Assembly (NCBI RefSeq): GCF_023078835.1
Contig: NZ_CP090898.1
Location: 62,001 to 126,000 of the forward strand
DNA: 64,000 bases
DNA from: Synechococcus sp. NB0720_010
Lineage (GTDB): Bacteria > Cyanobacteriota > Cyanobacteriia > PCC-6307 > Cyanobiaceae
Reading direction: 5' to 3'
Every line of letters begins with the position of its first letter. Position 1 is the first letter of the stretch. Shown here piece by piece: positions 27,098-36,528 of this stretch. The position numbers were made by a program, and so were the translations under genes. The notes under the pieces are model-generated. The model searched no databases. It saw only the letters and a program-made list of their open reading frames with translations, and had not been told where the DNA came from.

Positions 27098-27936
27098 GAC
27101 CGCGCTTGCGCTGCCCCAACTTGACGCAGGATTCCTTCCGGTGTCAGGCCTACTGGCAGCTGTTCTGCGGGGGGGCGGATCTGGATCAACTGCAGGCCCA
27201 GCTCCTGGCTGAGGTTCTGCCAGATCTGCTGGGTGAGTCCCCCGGATTGCCTGCAGAGCACGGCGCTGATCCCCCAGCGCCGGCAGAGGGCGCGTTCGAT
27301 GGAGCCCTCGGGCAAAGCCCCGGGCCGCACGCAGGCCAGCTGCTGCGGTTCAAAGCCTGCCGCTAGGGCAAGACGCAGGCTCTCCGGGTTGTCGAGGATC
27401 CGCGCGAAGTGCTGCGAAGCGGAGCTCTGGCGCAGGGCCGCTTGGAGGTGTCTCGAGCCAATGGCCAGGAGCAGTCGCTCTCCCCGCAGCGCGATGGAAC
27501 GCAGATCCTCGAACTGTTGGATCCCATGGATCCGGGTTCCTTCAGGCAGGCGAGGGGTCTCCCGTTGCAGTCGCAGCAGGGGTTGGTTCATGGCCTGGCA
27601 GCGCCGTTGCAGCCTGCCGCTGATCACTGCGGCGAAGGGATGGGAGGCATCGAGCACCCAGCGGGGTCTGAGCGTCCTCAGCAGTTGATCAACGGCCTCA
27701 TCCTCCTGGAGCTTCCCCACCTGAAAGCGCAGATTGGGGTGGGACCGATAGGCCCGTGTGGCGAAGGCGCTGACCACGCTGACCAGGACGTTCCAGCCCT
27801 GCTGCAGCAAGGCCTGGGCCAGGGGCGGACCATCCCCGGTGCCTGAGACCAACCAGATCGTCTCGGCAGGGGCAGAGGTCGAGGAATCCCCCTGGTGAAA
27901 TTCCAGGCCTTGCATCAGGATGTGGCCCCGTGCCAT
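27094..27936 (-). CDS. cobK: Precorrin-6A reductase
   Basis: CobK/CbiJ reduces precorrin-6A during corrin ring synthesis. The 280-residue product has the N-terminal WLVSGTGDGPPLAQALL nucleotide-binding strand, LDASHPFAAVISGRLQRRC (family motif), and later LACVRPGALPEGS. The first ATG-type start at 27936 overlaps the divergent ssb region; an internal ATG at 27915 (MQGLEFHQG) is also possible. Together with cobO at 5.1 kb it shows that this organism makes its own corrinoid (pseudocobalamin in marine Synechococcus, from general knowledge). Confidence 0.9.
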   Translation of the reverse strand: MARGHILMQGLEFHQGDSSTSAPAETIWLVSGTGDGPPLAQALLQQGWNVLVSVVSAFATRAYRSHPNLRFQVGKLQEDEAVDQLLRTLRPRWVLDASHPFAAVISGRLQRRCQAMNQPLLRLQRETPRLPEGTRIHGIQQFEDLRSIALRGERLLLAIGSRHLQAALRQSSASQHFARILDNPESLRLALAAGFEPQQLACVRPGALPEGSIERALCRRWGISAVLCRQSGGLTQQIWQNLSQELGLQLIQIRPPAEQLPVGLTPEGILRQVGAAQARS

Positions 27937-27947
27937 TGACCGGTCCT

Positions 27948-28424
27948 GTGAACCATTGCTTGCTGGAGGTGGAGGTGCTGGAGGCGCCTCAGGTTCGATA
28001 CACCCAGGACAACCAAACTCCAGTGGCGGAGATGGCCGTTCAGTTCGATGGGCTGCGTCCTGATGATCCGGCGGGTCAGCTCAAGGTTGTCGGCTGGGGA
28101 AGTCTTGCTCAGGACCTGCAGAACCGTGTGCAGGTTGGCCAGCGGCTAATGGTCGAGGGTCGTCTGCGGATGAACACTGTGAGCCGCCAGGACGGGACCA
28201 AGGAGAAGCGCGCTGAATTCACGCTCTCCCGCCTGCATCCCCTCGTTAGCAGTGGCGGTGGCAGTGCCGCCCCTCGTCCCGCCGCTGCTGCACCGGCTGC
28301 TGCACCGGCTTCGGCTCCTGCCCCTGTCCGCAGTGCCGCCCCCGCACAGCAGCAGCCTCCCACCTGGAACACCGCACCCCTGGTTCCTGACCTTCCCGAA
28401 GGCGAGGACGAGATTCCGTTCTGA
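27948..28424 (+). CDS. ssb: Single-stranded DNA-binding protein
   Basis: The OB-fold domain is recognisable from VEVLEAPQVRYTQDNQTPVAEM, LKVVGWGSLAQDL and GQRLMVEGRLRMNT. It is followed by an Ala/Pro-rich disordered linker and an acidic tip (EGEDEIPF) that binds partner proteins. GTG at 27948 (NHCLLEVEVLEAP) is the preferred start, giving 158 residues; GTG at 27930 and TTG at 27936 give longer forms. The gene is divergent to cobK and convergent with the small coiled-coil gene next to it. Confidence 0.93.
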   Translation: MNHCLLEVEVLEAPQVRYTQDNQTPVAEMAVQFDGLRPDDPAGQLKVVGWGSLAQDLQNRVQVGQRLMVEGRLRMNTVSRQDGTKEKRAEFTLSRLHPLVSSGGGSAAPRPAAAAPAAAPASAPAPVRSAAPAQQQPPTWNTAPLVPDLPEGEDEIPF

Positions 28425-28428
28425 TCGC

Positions 28429-28650
28429 TTAGCTGCTGGGGCTGAGTCGTTCTTGGGCCTGCTCCAGCAGCTGACCCAGTTCACGCTCCAGGGCGGCCAG
28501 GTCTAGGCGCAGTTCTGGCCAACGTCCCTGGTCCAGCTGCTGCAACAACCAGAGCCGGTCCCGTTGCAGCTGTTCAACCAGCTCCGCCGTGCTGGGGGCA
28601 TCCTGCGCGGGGTTGGGCTCCTGCCCCCCGTTGACCGAAGATGCCTGCAT
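28429..28650 (-). CDS. Small coiled-coil protein, unknown
   Basis: A 73-residue protein with a polar N-terminus followed by a helix rich in Leu, Gln and Glu (ELVEQLQRDRLWLLQQLDQG, then LAALERELGQLLEQAQERL), a likely coiled coil. ATG at 28650 is used; a GTG near 28635 is an alternative. Its start codon overlaps that of the divergent DUF2854 gene. No family recognised. The codon pattern and regular heptads favour a real gene over chance. Confidence 0.6.
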   Translation of the reverse strand: MQASSVNGGQEPNPAQDAPSTAELVEQLQRDRLWLLQQLDQGRWPELRLDLAALERELGQLLEQAQERLSPSS

Positions 28651-29191
28651 GCTCGCAATCGCTTCCCCCGGCAGCCTAGTCACCTTGGCTGGTGCGGCCC
28701 TCTCGGTCATTGGCTGGATTGGCTACGCCACCTCCAATCCGAACCTCAGCCTGCCGACGATTTTTTACGGCATCCCGATCCTCTTGGGTGGGTTGGCTCT
28801 CAAGTCCTCCGAACTGCCCCCCGCAGAGCTCCTGGAGGCAGAGCCAGATGCGGTTGCCCTGCGTGAGCAGGCCGCCAGTAAGACCCTCCGCAAGCTGGTG
28901 AAAGACGTCACCCGTTGGCGCTATGGCCAGAAGGCTCACCTCGAGAGCTCCCTCGAGGCCCTCAAACTTTGGGATGAGGATGAGCCCCCTCAGTTGATCA
29001 GCGTGCTTGAGCGCGCCGTCGACGGTCGCTATGCCGTTGTGATGCGGTTTCGCTGTGAAGCGGTTCCCTTCGAGCGTTGGCAGGAGAAACAGGACCGACT
29101 GGGCCGATTCTTCGATCGCGGCCTGCGGGCAGAGCTGAGTGAGCCCTCCAAAGGTGAGGTGCTCCTTGAGTTGTTGCCTGCTGCTGGCTAA
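28649..29191 (+). CDS. DUF2854 membrane protein (cyanobacteria/plastid)
   Basis: A 180-residue protein with two hydrophobic segments at the N-terminus ([19 protein letters not shown] and [17 protein letters not shown]), then a charged soluble domain ([51 protein letters not shown]). This matches the DUF2854 family shared by cyanobacteria and chloroplasts, of unknown function. The ATG at 28649 lies in GCATGC, with the start of the minus-strand coiled-coil gene on the other strand. It precedes argB by 44 bases. Confidence 0.83.
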   Translation: MLAIASPGSLVTLAGAALSVIGWIGYATSNPNLSLPTIFYGIPILLGGLALKSSELPPAELLEAEPDAVALREQAASKTLRKLVKDVTRWRYGQKAHLESSLEALKLWDEDEPPQLISVLERAVDGRYAVVMRFRCEAVPFERWQEKQDRLGRFFDRGLRAELSEPSKGEVLLELLPAAG

Positions 29192-29235
29192 ACCTGAGCA
29201 CATCTAGGCCCCTCTTCTCGAGACAAGTCCCTCCC

Positions 29236-30120
29236 TTGAGCGAACGTCCTGCTGATCGCACTGACGCCCTGCGGGTGTCGGTGCTGAGTGAAGCCCTCCC
29301 CTACATCCAACGTTTTTCCGGCCGCCGCGTCGTCGTGAAATACGGCGGTGCCGCCATGGTTCGCGAAGACCTGCGCGATGCGGTCTATCGCGACTTGGTG
29401 CTGCTTGCTTCGGTCGGCGTGAAGCCGGTGGTCGTGCACGGCGGCGGGCCCGAGATCAATGAGTGGTTGGGGCGCCTGAATATCGAGCCCCAATTCCGCA
29501 ATGGCCTGCGGGTGACCTGCCCGGACACCATGGATGTGGTGGAGATGGTTCTGGTGGGCCGGGTCAACAAGCAGATCGTCAACGGCTTGAATCGTCTGGG
29601 CGCTAGGGCCGTGGGCCTCTCCGGTAGCGATGGCCCGCTGGTGCGGGCTCGCACCTATGGCGATGGGACCAATGGCCTGGTGGGGGATGTGGCTGCGGTG
29701 GACCCGTCTGTTCTCTTCCCCTTGCTGGATGCCGGCTACATCCCCGTCATCTCCTCGGTGGCAGCCGACGCTGAGGGCCAAGCCCACAACATCAATGCCG
29801 ACACGGTCGCTGGGGAGTTGGCTGCAGCCCTGGAAGCGGAGAAATTGATTCTCTTGACCGATACCCCGGGGATCCTGCGGGACCGGGAAGACCCCAGTTC
29901 GTTGATTCGCTCCGTGAGTCTCTCCGGCGCCCGCGAGCTGATCAGCAGCGGTGTCGTGGCCGGCGGGATGACGCCGAAAACCGAATGCTGCATTCGCGCC
30001 TTGGCCCAGGGGGTCGCCGCCGCCCACATCGTCGATGGCCGAACACCCCATGCGCTCTTGCTGGAGGTGTTCACCGACGCGGGCATCGGCACGATGGTCA
30101 CCGGCCGAACCAACCTCTAG
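29236..30120 (+). CDS. argB: Acetylglutamate kinase
   Basis: NAGK phosphorylates N-acetylglutamate in arginine synthesis and in cyanobacteria is activated by the nitrogen-signalling protein PII. The 294-residue product has [45 protein letters not shown] and [12 protein letters not shown], all standard. The start is TTG ([13 protein letters not shown]). It ends in TAG directly followed by the GTG start of the next gene, so the two are coupled. Confidence 0.97.
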   Translation: MSERPADRTDALRVSVLSEALPYIQRFSGRRVVVKYGGAAMVREDLRDAVYRDLVLLASVGVKPVVVHGGGPEINEWLGRLNIEPQFRNGLRVTCPDTMDVVEMVLVGRVNKQIVNGLNRLGARAVGLSGSDGPLVRARTYGDGTNGLVGDVAAVDPSVLFPLLDAGYIPVISSVAADAEGQAHNINADTVAGELAAALEAEKLILLTDTPGILRDREDPSSLIRSVSLSGARELISSGVVAGGMTPKTECCIRALAQGVAAAHIVDGRTPHALLLEVFTDAGIGTMVTGRTNL

Positions 30121-31272
30121 GTGCCGGTGGAGGAGTCCAACGCGGCCCAGCCCGCGGAGGCGTTTGATCCAGCGACGCTTCTCCCGGCCCGATCAGCCCT
30201 GGAGAGGGGCGACTACGGCACCTGTGAACGCTTGCTGGAGCCGCTGCTGCAAGCCCACGGTGCGATGACCCGGGCTGGGGGAGAGGTCCGGCTTCTGCTG
30301 GCCACGGCCCAGTTGGGGCGTGGGGATCACAAGGCCGCCGCTGCGACCTGCCGCAGCCTTCGGGCCTGCCGCGACACCACCCTGCGCGCCCAGGCCAAGG
30401 ACCTCCAGGAGATCCTTGACGCGCCGGCCTTGGTGAGGCCCAGGGAGTGGTCGATGACCCTTCCGAGCCTGGGGGAGATGAAGCCCCTGGAGGGCGAGCT
30501 CAAGGCGATGGCCCGTCAACGCCGCCGCCGCCGCGGCCCCCCAGAACCACCACCACCGCCCACTGGACCCACCCAGGCTCCCTTGGGTTTCGCTGTCGTG
30601 GCGATCGTTCTTTTACTGCTGACGGCTTTGCTCGGTGGGTGCGTTGACCTCGAGACCCAGCTGCGCTTCCCCGGCCCTGGACGCCTGCAGTTTGAGCAGC
30701 GCAGTCAATCCCAGACGGATCAGCCCCTTCCTTGGCAGAGCCAATGGCGGCAAGGACTGCGCGGCCGCTCCCTGCGCGTGGATCAAGACCATGGCCGCCT
30801 GACGCTGGCCTCGCCGGTGCTGCCTGCTGCTCAGGCTTTGGAGCTGCTCCAGGACAGTCTTGAGCAGGGTGCTGCATTGGCCAACCTGGATCTACCCGCA
30901 CCTGAACTGGACTTCCAGGAGCGCAACTGGTTGATCGGCGTGCGTCAGCGGCTGGCCATCCAGCTGGATCTGGAGACGCTCCAGCCCCTGCCTGGATTGC
31001 AGTTGAGCGTTGCCCTCGAACCACTTCCGCTGCGTGCGATTCAGGCCTCTGGGCCCATCCCCGCCCGCGCCATGCGCCGGGGCAAGGGCGAGCCTGAGGT
31101 TGTCCGTTGGCGCCTTGAGCCCGGGGCGGTGAATACGCTTCAGCTCTCCTGCTGGCGCTGGAGCAAGCTTGGCCTGGGTACCCTGGCCATCAGCCTGCTC
31201 CTGCTGCTGGTGGCACTGCTTCAGCGGCTGCGCATCGCCGCTGGTTTTGGCTTGCCCCAGCTGCCGGCCTAG
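30121..31272 (+). CDS. TPR-like N-terminus fused to a DUF3153-like membrane-anchored domain
   Basis: A 383-residue protein. Residues 1-140 are helical with TPR-like repeats (RSALERGDYGTCERLLEPLL, ATAQLGRGDHKAAAATCRSL), followed by a basic/Pro-rich stretch. Then comes a lipoprotein-like segment (FAVVAIVLLLLTALLGGC, with VDLETQ after the Cys), an exported-type beta-rich domain resembling DUF3153/LppM, and a final membrane helix (LGLGTLAISLLLLLVALL). The internal lipobox suggests two ancestral genes joined in frame, or one protein with two membrane segments. Function unknown. It starts with GTG directly at the argB stop and converges on priA. Confidence 0.75.
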   Translation: MPVEESNAAQPAEAFDPATLLPARSALERGDYGTCERLLEPLLQAHGAMTRAGGEVRLLLATAQLGRGDHKAAAATCRSLRACRDTTLRAQAKDLQEILDAPALVRPREWSMTLPSLGEMKPLEGELKAMARQRRRRRGPPEPPPPPTGPTQAPLGFAVVAIVLLLLTALLGGCVDLETQLRFPGPGRLQFEQRSQSQTDQPLPWQSQWRQGLRGRSLRVDQDHGRLTLASPVLPAAQALELLQDSLEQGAALANLDLPAPELDFQERNWLIGVRQRLAIQLDLETLQPLPGLQLSVALEPLPLRAIQASGPIPARAMRRGKGEPEVVRWRLEPGAVNTLQLSCWRWSKLGLGTLAISLLLLLVALLQRLRIAAGFGLPQLPA

Positions 31273-33524
31273 AGCTCCAGCGGATCTGGGTCGATCGCCA
31301 GACTGACGTCATTGGGGAGCAGGGCCCGCAGCTCTGTCTCCATGGGCAGTGGAAGCTCAGAGTCGGCTGGTCCGTGCAGCAGGAGCTGCCAGCGGCTGTT
31401 CCCCGCCACCCTGGCCACCGGTGCTGGAGCTGGTCCGATCAGCAGCCACCCCTGCTGCATCAGCGCCGCACGCAGGTGTTCCGCCAGGCTTGAGGCGGCC
31501 GTCGCGGTTCGACTGGCGGATGGTCCCGCGAGGCGCAGCAGGCATGCCCGGCTAAAGGGAACCAGGGATGCGGCCTGCCGTTGTTGGAGTTCCTCCTTCA
31601 AAAAGGCTTCATAGCGGCCATCCACCAGATGGCGAATCACGGGATGTTCGGGGCTGTAGGTCTGCACTAGGACCTCCCCAGGACGGTCCCCTCTCCCCGC
31701 ACGGCCGGCCAATTGCAGCAGCAGCTGCAGGCTTTCCTCTGCGGCCCGCAGATCGGGTCGATGCAGGAGCCCATCGGCGGCCAGCACGGCAGCCAGGGTC
31801 ACCCGCGGCAGATCCATCCCCTTGGCGAGCATCTGGGTTCCGATCAAGACATCGGCTTCCCCGCGGGCAAACCGCTCAAGGAGTTGCCGATGGCCATCGC
31901 GCCCGCGGGTGGTGTCCCTGTCGAAGCGCAGCAGCCGCAGCTCCTCCAGTTCGCCCGAGAGGTGCTCCAGCACCTGTTGCGTTCCGGCCCCAAAGGGCTT
32001 GAAGGCCGTGGAGCCGCAATGGCCGCAGCGGCGCTCCACCTCTGCACGGTGGTCGCACCAGTGGCAGCGCAGCCAGGAGCGCTCCCGTTGCCGGTGCACC
32101 GTGAGGGCCACGTCGCAGTGGGGACACTGCACCACTTCGCCGCAGCTGCGGCAACTTAAAAAACTGCTGTAGCCCCGCCTGGGAACCAGCACGACCGCCT
32201 GCTCCCCCCGTTCTTTCAGGGTCTGGAGCCGGTCCATCAGCGGCCGACTCACCAGACGCCGGTGGCCCTCCGCCAGTTCCTGCCGCATGTCCACCACCAG
32301 GACCGGTGGCAGGACACTGCTGCCAATGCGCTTGGGGAGTCGCACCAACTGACACTGCGCCTGGGGGCCTTGGCAGGCGCGCCAGGTCTCCAGGCTTGGG
32401 GTGGCACTGCCGAGGATCAACTTGGCCCCGCTGGCCTGAACCCGCAGTTGGGCCACATCTCGGGCGTGATAACAGGGCATCGGGCTGTCCTGTTTGTAGG
32501 AGCGATCGTGCTCCTCATCGAGCACCACCAAGCCCAGCTGCTTGAGCGGTAGAAAGATCGCCGAACGGGTGCCCACCACCAGCAGCGGAGAGGGGCTATC
32601 GAGGCAGTGGCGCCAGGTTCGAATGCGCGCGCCATCACTGCAACCCGAGTGGTATTCCGCCACCGCCGCACCAAAGCGGGCTCGGCTGCGATCCAGCAGC
32701 TGGGGAATGAGTCCAATCTCTGGGGTCAGCAGCAACACGGACCGTCCTGCCTGAAGCTCGCGTGCGGCGGCCTGGAGATAGACCTCCGTCTTGCCAGCCC
32801 CCGTCACCCCCCAGAGCAGGAGCTGGCTTCCTGGTTGAGCTCCCTCAATGGCGGCTAGCGCTTGGGCTTGATCCTCAGTGAGCTGCTGGGGGATGCTGCT
32901 GTCGCCCCCTTGGCGCATCACCTCCTCGGCCTGAAAGGGGCGCCGCTCTCGCCGAAGGATTCCCCGGCGCTGCAGGGTGTCACTGACCGAGCGGCTGACC
33001 TGGGCGGCCTCGAGGGCCTGGGTTTGCCAGCACTGGCCGCCGTGGGCCTCCAGCACCTGGAGCAGACGGTTTTGGGCGTCGCTCCAGCTGCTCCGTTCCG
33101 TTTCCGTGGGGGGCTGAATCAGCTCGAGCCAGAGCTGCTCCCGCGGCCGCTGAGCCGCTGCGGCCGGGCGCTGCCCAAGCCAGCCAGGGGGCAGGACCGC
33201 TTTGAGCGTTCGGAAGGAGGTGGTTCGGCACTGTTGCGCAACCGTCTCAATCAGGCTTTGCCAGTCGGGCTCAACAGCGGCCTGTTGATGGACGGTTTCG
33301 ATCGGTTGCAGGGCTTTGCCGGCTAAGGCCGCGGGCCGTTCATCCAGCAGCTCCAGCACCAGCCCGATGTGGCGCCGTCCCCGGAGTCGAATTTGCACCA
33401 GATCCCCTCTGGCGCAGGGGAGTTGCTTGGGGTTGCTGTAGGTGAACACCTGCCCCTCACGGCCCGCCTCAAGCCAGACCTGGACCCAGGAACCCTGGCC
33501 ATCTGCTGGGGTGGGGCCGGTCAC
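31269..33524 (-). CDS. priA: Primosomal protein N' (PriA helicase)
   Basis: PriA restarts stalled replication forks by reloading the replisome. The 751-residue protein has an N-terminal DNA-binding part, Walker A GVTGAGKTEVYL near residue 240, the DEEH Walker B in LVVLDEEHDRSYKQ, and the zinc-binding Cys cluster CRSCGEVVQCPHC, then CHWCDHRAEVERRCGHCGS. A later helicase motif is AGRAGRGDRPGEV. The start near 33524 sits next to the predicted rpoD promoter region on the other strand, so the two genes have divergent regulatory DNA. Confidence 0.96.
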   Translation of the reverse strand: MTGPTPADGQGSWVQVWLEAGREGQVFTYSNPKQLPCARGDLVQIRLRGRRHIGLVLELLDERPAALAGKALQPIETVHQQAAVEPDWQSLIETVAQQCRTTSFRTLKAVLPPGWLGQRPAAAAQRPREQLWLELIQPPTETERSSWSDAQNRLLQVLEAHGGQCWQTQALEAAQVSRSVSDTLQRRGILRRERRPFQAEEVMRQGGDSSIPQQLTEDQAQALAAIEGAQPGSQLLLWGVTGAGKTEVYLQAAARELQAGRSVLLLTPEIGLIPQLLDRSRARFGAAVAEYHSGCSDGARIRTWRHCLDSPSPLLVVGTRSAIFLPLKQLGLVVLDEEHDRSYKQDSPMPCYHARDVAQLRVQASGAKLILGSATPSLETWRACQGPQAQCQLVRLPKRIGSSVLPPVLVVDMRQELAEGHRRLVSRPLMDRLQTLKERGEQAVVLVPRRGYSSFLSCRSCGEVVQCPHCDVALTVHRQRERSWLRCHWCDHRAEVERRCGHCGSTAFKPFGAGTQQVLEHLSGELEELRLLRFDRDTTRGRDGHRQLLERFARGEADVLIGTQMLAKGMDLPRVTLAAVLAADGLLHRPDLRAAEESLQLLLQLAGRAGRGDRPGEVLVQTYSPEHPVIRHLVDGRYEAFLKEELQQRQAASLVPFSRACLLRLAGPSASRTATAASSLAEHLRAALMQQGWLLIGPAPAPVARVAGNSRWQLLLHGPADSELPLPMETELRALLPNDVSLAIDPDPLEL

Positions 33525-33526
33525 TC

Positions 33527-33555
33527 TTGCAAAGCTCTTGGGAGTTTCTTAAGAT
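33527..33555 (+). promoter_or_regulatory. Sigma-70-type promoter for rpoD (predicted)
   Basis: TTGCAA (33527-33532) and TAAGAT (33550-33555) are separated by exactly 17 bases. The element lies just upstream of the priA start on the opposite strand and about 370 bases before rpoD. Transcription would begin near 33562. Confidence 0.6.
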
Positions 33556-33932
33556 GAGTCTGTTGAGCAGTCCATAGGGCTGCAGTCGGAACCCGGCAAA
33601 GTTCCGTCCAGCGGGAAGATCTTGAGGACAGCCAGCACTGCTGCGCGCCCGATCTGCGACCACCCCTGACAGCCTTGCTGGGCTTCTGGCCCTGTTCCCA
33701 TTCCTTTCTATTCCCCTCAGCATGCCGCCAAGTCCCTTGGCAAGTCTGCTGGGTTCGTTGACGCCCCACCCATTCATCGTTCCCATGGGTCATTGAGCCT
33801 TGACCGGCTCTGTAGCCCGATCGATGCGGCCTTTCGCCGATTCCGGTCGATTGATGATTGGCACCTCGCCCTTGGCTTGGTCGGGTCTGCGTCTGACGTG
33901 TCAACCGCCTCAACATCATCTAGCCGAACGCG
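33556..33932 (+). other. Long rpoD leader region, no supported gene
   Basis: About 375 bases between the predicted promoter and the rpoD ATG. I see no convincing gene here. A 24-codon ORF at 33722-33796 (ATG to TGA) has no ribosome binding site. Minus-strand ORFs across this stretch have no family likeness. It may be a long 5' leader, or contain a second promoter. Confidence 0.45.
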
Positions 33933-35345
<1,413 letters not shown>

Positions 35346-35386
35346 CCAACTCTTTGACTGCGCCCCAAGCGGTTTAAGGTTCACCC

Positions 35387-35411
35387 GCCGGCGGGATTTC
35401 CCGCCGGCTTT
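35387..35411 (+). terminator. Rho-independent terminator after rpoD
   Basis: A 9-bp perfect stem GCCGGCGGG / CCCGCCGGC with the loop ATTT, followed by TTT and a T-rich run (TTTGTCTTG). It lies 41 bases after the rpoD stop and before the glycosyltransferase gene. Confidence 0.85.
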
Positions 35412-35425
35412 GTCTTGAGAATTCG

Positions 35426-36526
35426 ATGGGCTTGCGGGTCTCGATTGTTCTGCCCACCTACAACGAGCGGGGCAACATCGAGCCGCTTCTGGCACAGCTG
35501 CTTCCCCTGGGTGAGCAGTGGGATTTGGAAATCCTTGTGGTGGATGACGACTCGGCGGATGGGACAGCAGAGCTGGTTCGTCAGCTCGCCCATGACGAAC
35601 CGCGGCTTCGTCTGATCCGCCGGGTCGGGCGCTCCGGTTTGGCCAGCGCCATCAAAGAAGGTCTGCTGGATGCCACGGGCGACTTTGTCCTGGTGATGGA
35701 CAGTGACGGCCAGCATGAGCCTGGCTCTGTCCGCCGCGCGATCGAGACCCTGGAAGCCGGTGGTGCGGACCTGGTCATCGGCAGCCGCTTCCATCCCGAG
35801 GCCCAGATCCTGGGGCTGAGCGATCGGCGGGAAACCGGATCGACGTGGGCCAATGCCAGTGCCCGCTTCAGCCTGCCCAAGCGCTATGCCCATCTCACGG
35901 ACTACATGAGTGGCTTCTTTGCCCTGCGCCTAGAGCCGCTGCTGCCCTTGATCCGTGGCGTGGATGTCAACGGGTTCAAGTTCCTCTACGAACTGCTGGC
36001 GGTGAGTCGTGGGCGCTTGAGCACCGCCGAGGTGCCCCTGACCTTCCAGCCCCGCACCTATGGCAGCTCCAAGCTGGATCTGGCCATCTTCTGGGATTTC
36101 CTGATCTCAATCCTCCACACCCTGAGCTTCCGCCTGCTGCCCAGGCGAGCCATCAGTTTTGGTTTGGTCGGTCTCAGTGGCGTTGCGGTGCAGCTGCTGA
36201 TCACGCAGCTGTTCATGGCTCTCTGGGGTCTTGGCTTTGAGCAGGCGCTCCCGATCGGTGTGATCTCGGCAGCCAGCTCGAACTACCTGATCAACAACGC
36301 CCTGACCTTCCGTTTCGCTCGCTTGAAGGGCATCCTGCTGCTGCGCGGACTGTTCAAGTTCCTGTTGGTGGCCTCCTTACCGGTGATGGCCAATGTGGGC
36401 TTGGCTTCGGCCTACTACAGCCTGATCGCACCGAATGTCTTCTGGGCCCAGTTGGCCGGGATCATTGTGGTGTTCGTCTGGAACTACGCCGCCAGCAGCC
36501 GTTTCGTCTGGAACACCCCCAACTAG
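35426..36526 (+). CDS. Dolichyl/polyprenyl-phosphate glycosyltransferase with GtrA domain
   Basis: A 366-residue fusion. Residues 1-235 or so form a GT-2 domain: SIVLPTYNERGNIEPLL, LVVDDDSADGTAELV, MDSDGQHEP (the DxD metal site), and GSSKLDL, as in DPM1-type enzymes that put a sugar on polyprenyl phosphate. The C-terminal part (about 240-366) is a four-helix GtrA domain (FGLVGLSGVAVQLLITQLFM, NALTFRF), thought to move or anchor lipid-linked sugars. The next gene, a GT-C enzyme, starts at its stop codon, so this is probably the donor-making step. Confidence 0.93.
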   Translation: MGLRVSIVLPTYNERGNIEPLLAQLLPLGEQWDLEILVVDDDSADGTAELVRQLAHDEPRLRLIRRVGRSGLASAIKEGLLDATGDFVLVMDSDGQHEPGSVRRAIETLEAGGADLVIGSRFHPEAQILGLSDRRETGSTWANASARFSLPKRYAHLTDYMSGFFALRLEPLLPLIRGVDVNGFKFLYELLAVSRGRLSTAEVPLTFQPRTYGSSKLDLAIFWDFLISILHTLSFRLLPRRAISFGLVGLSGVAVQLLITQLFMALWGLGFEQALPIGVISAASSNYLINNALTFRFARLKGILLLRGLFKFLLVASLPVMANVGLASAYYSLIAPNVFWAQLAGIIVVFVWNYAASSRFVWNTPN

Positions 36527-36528
36527 TG

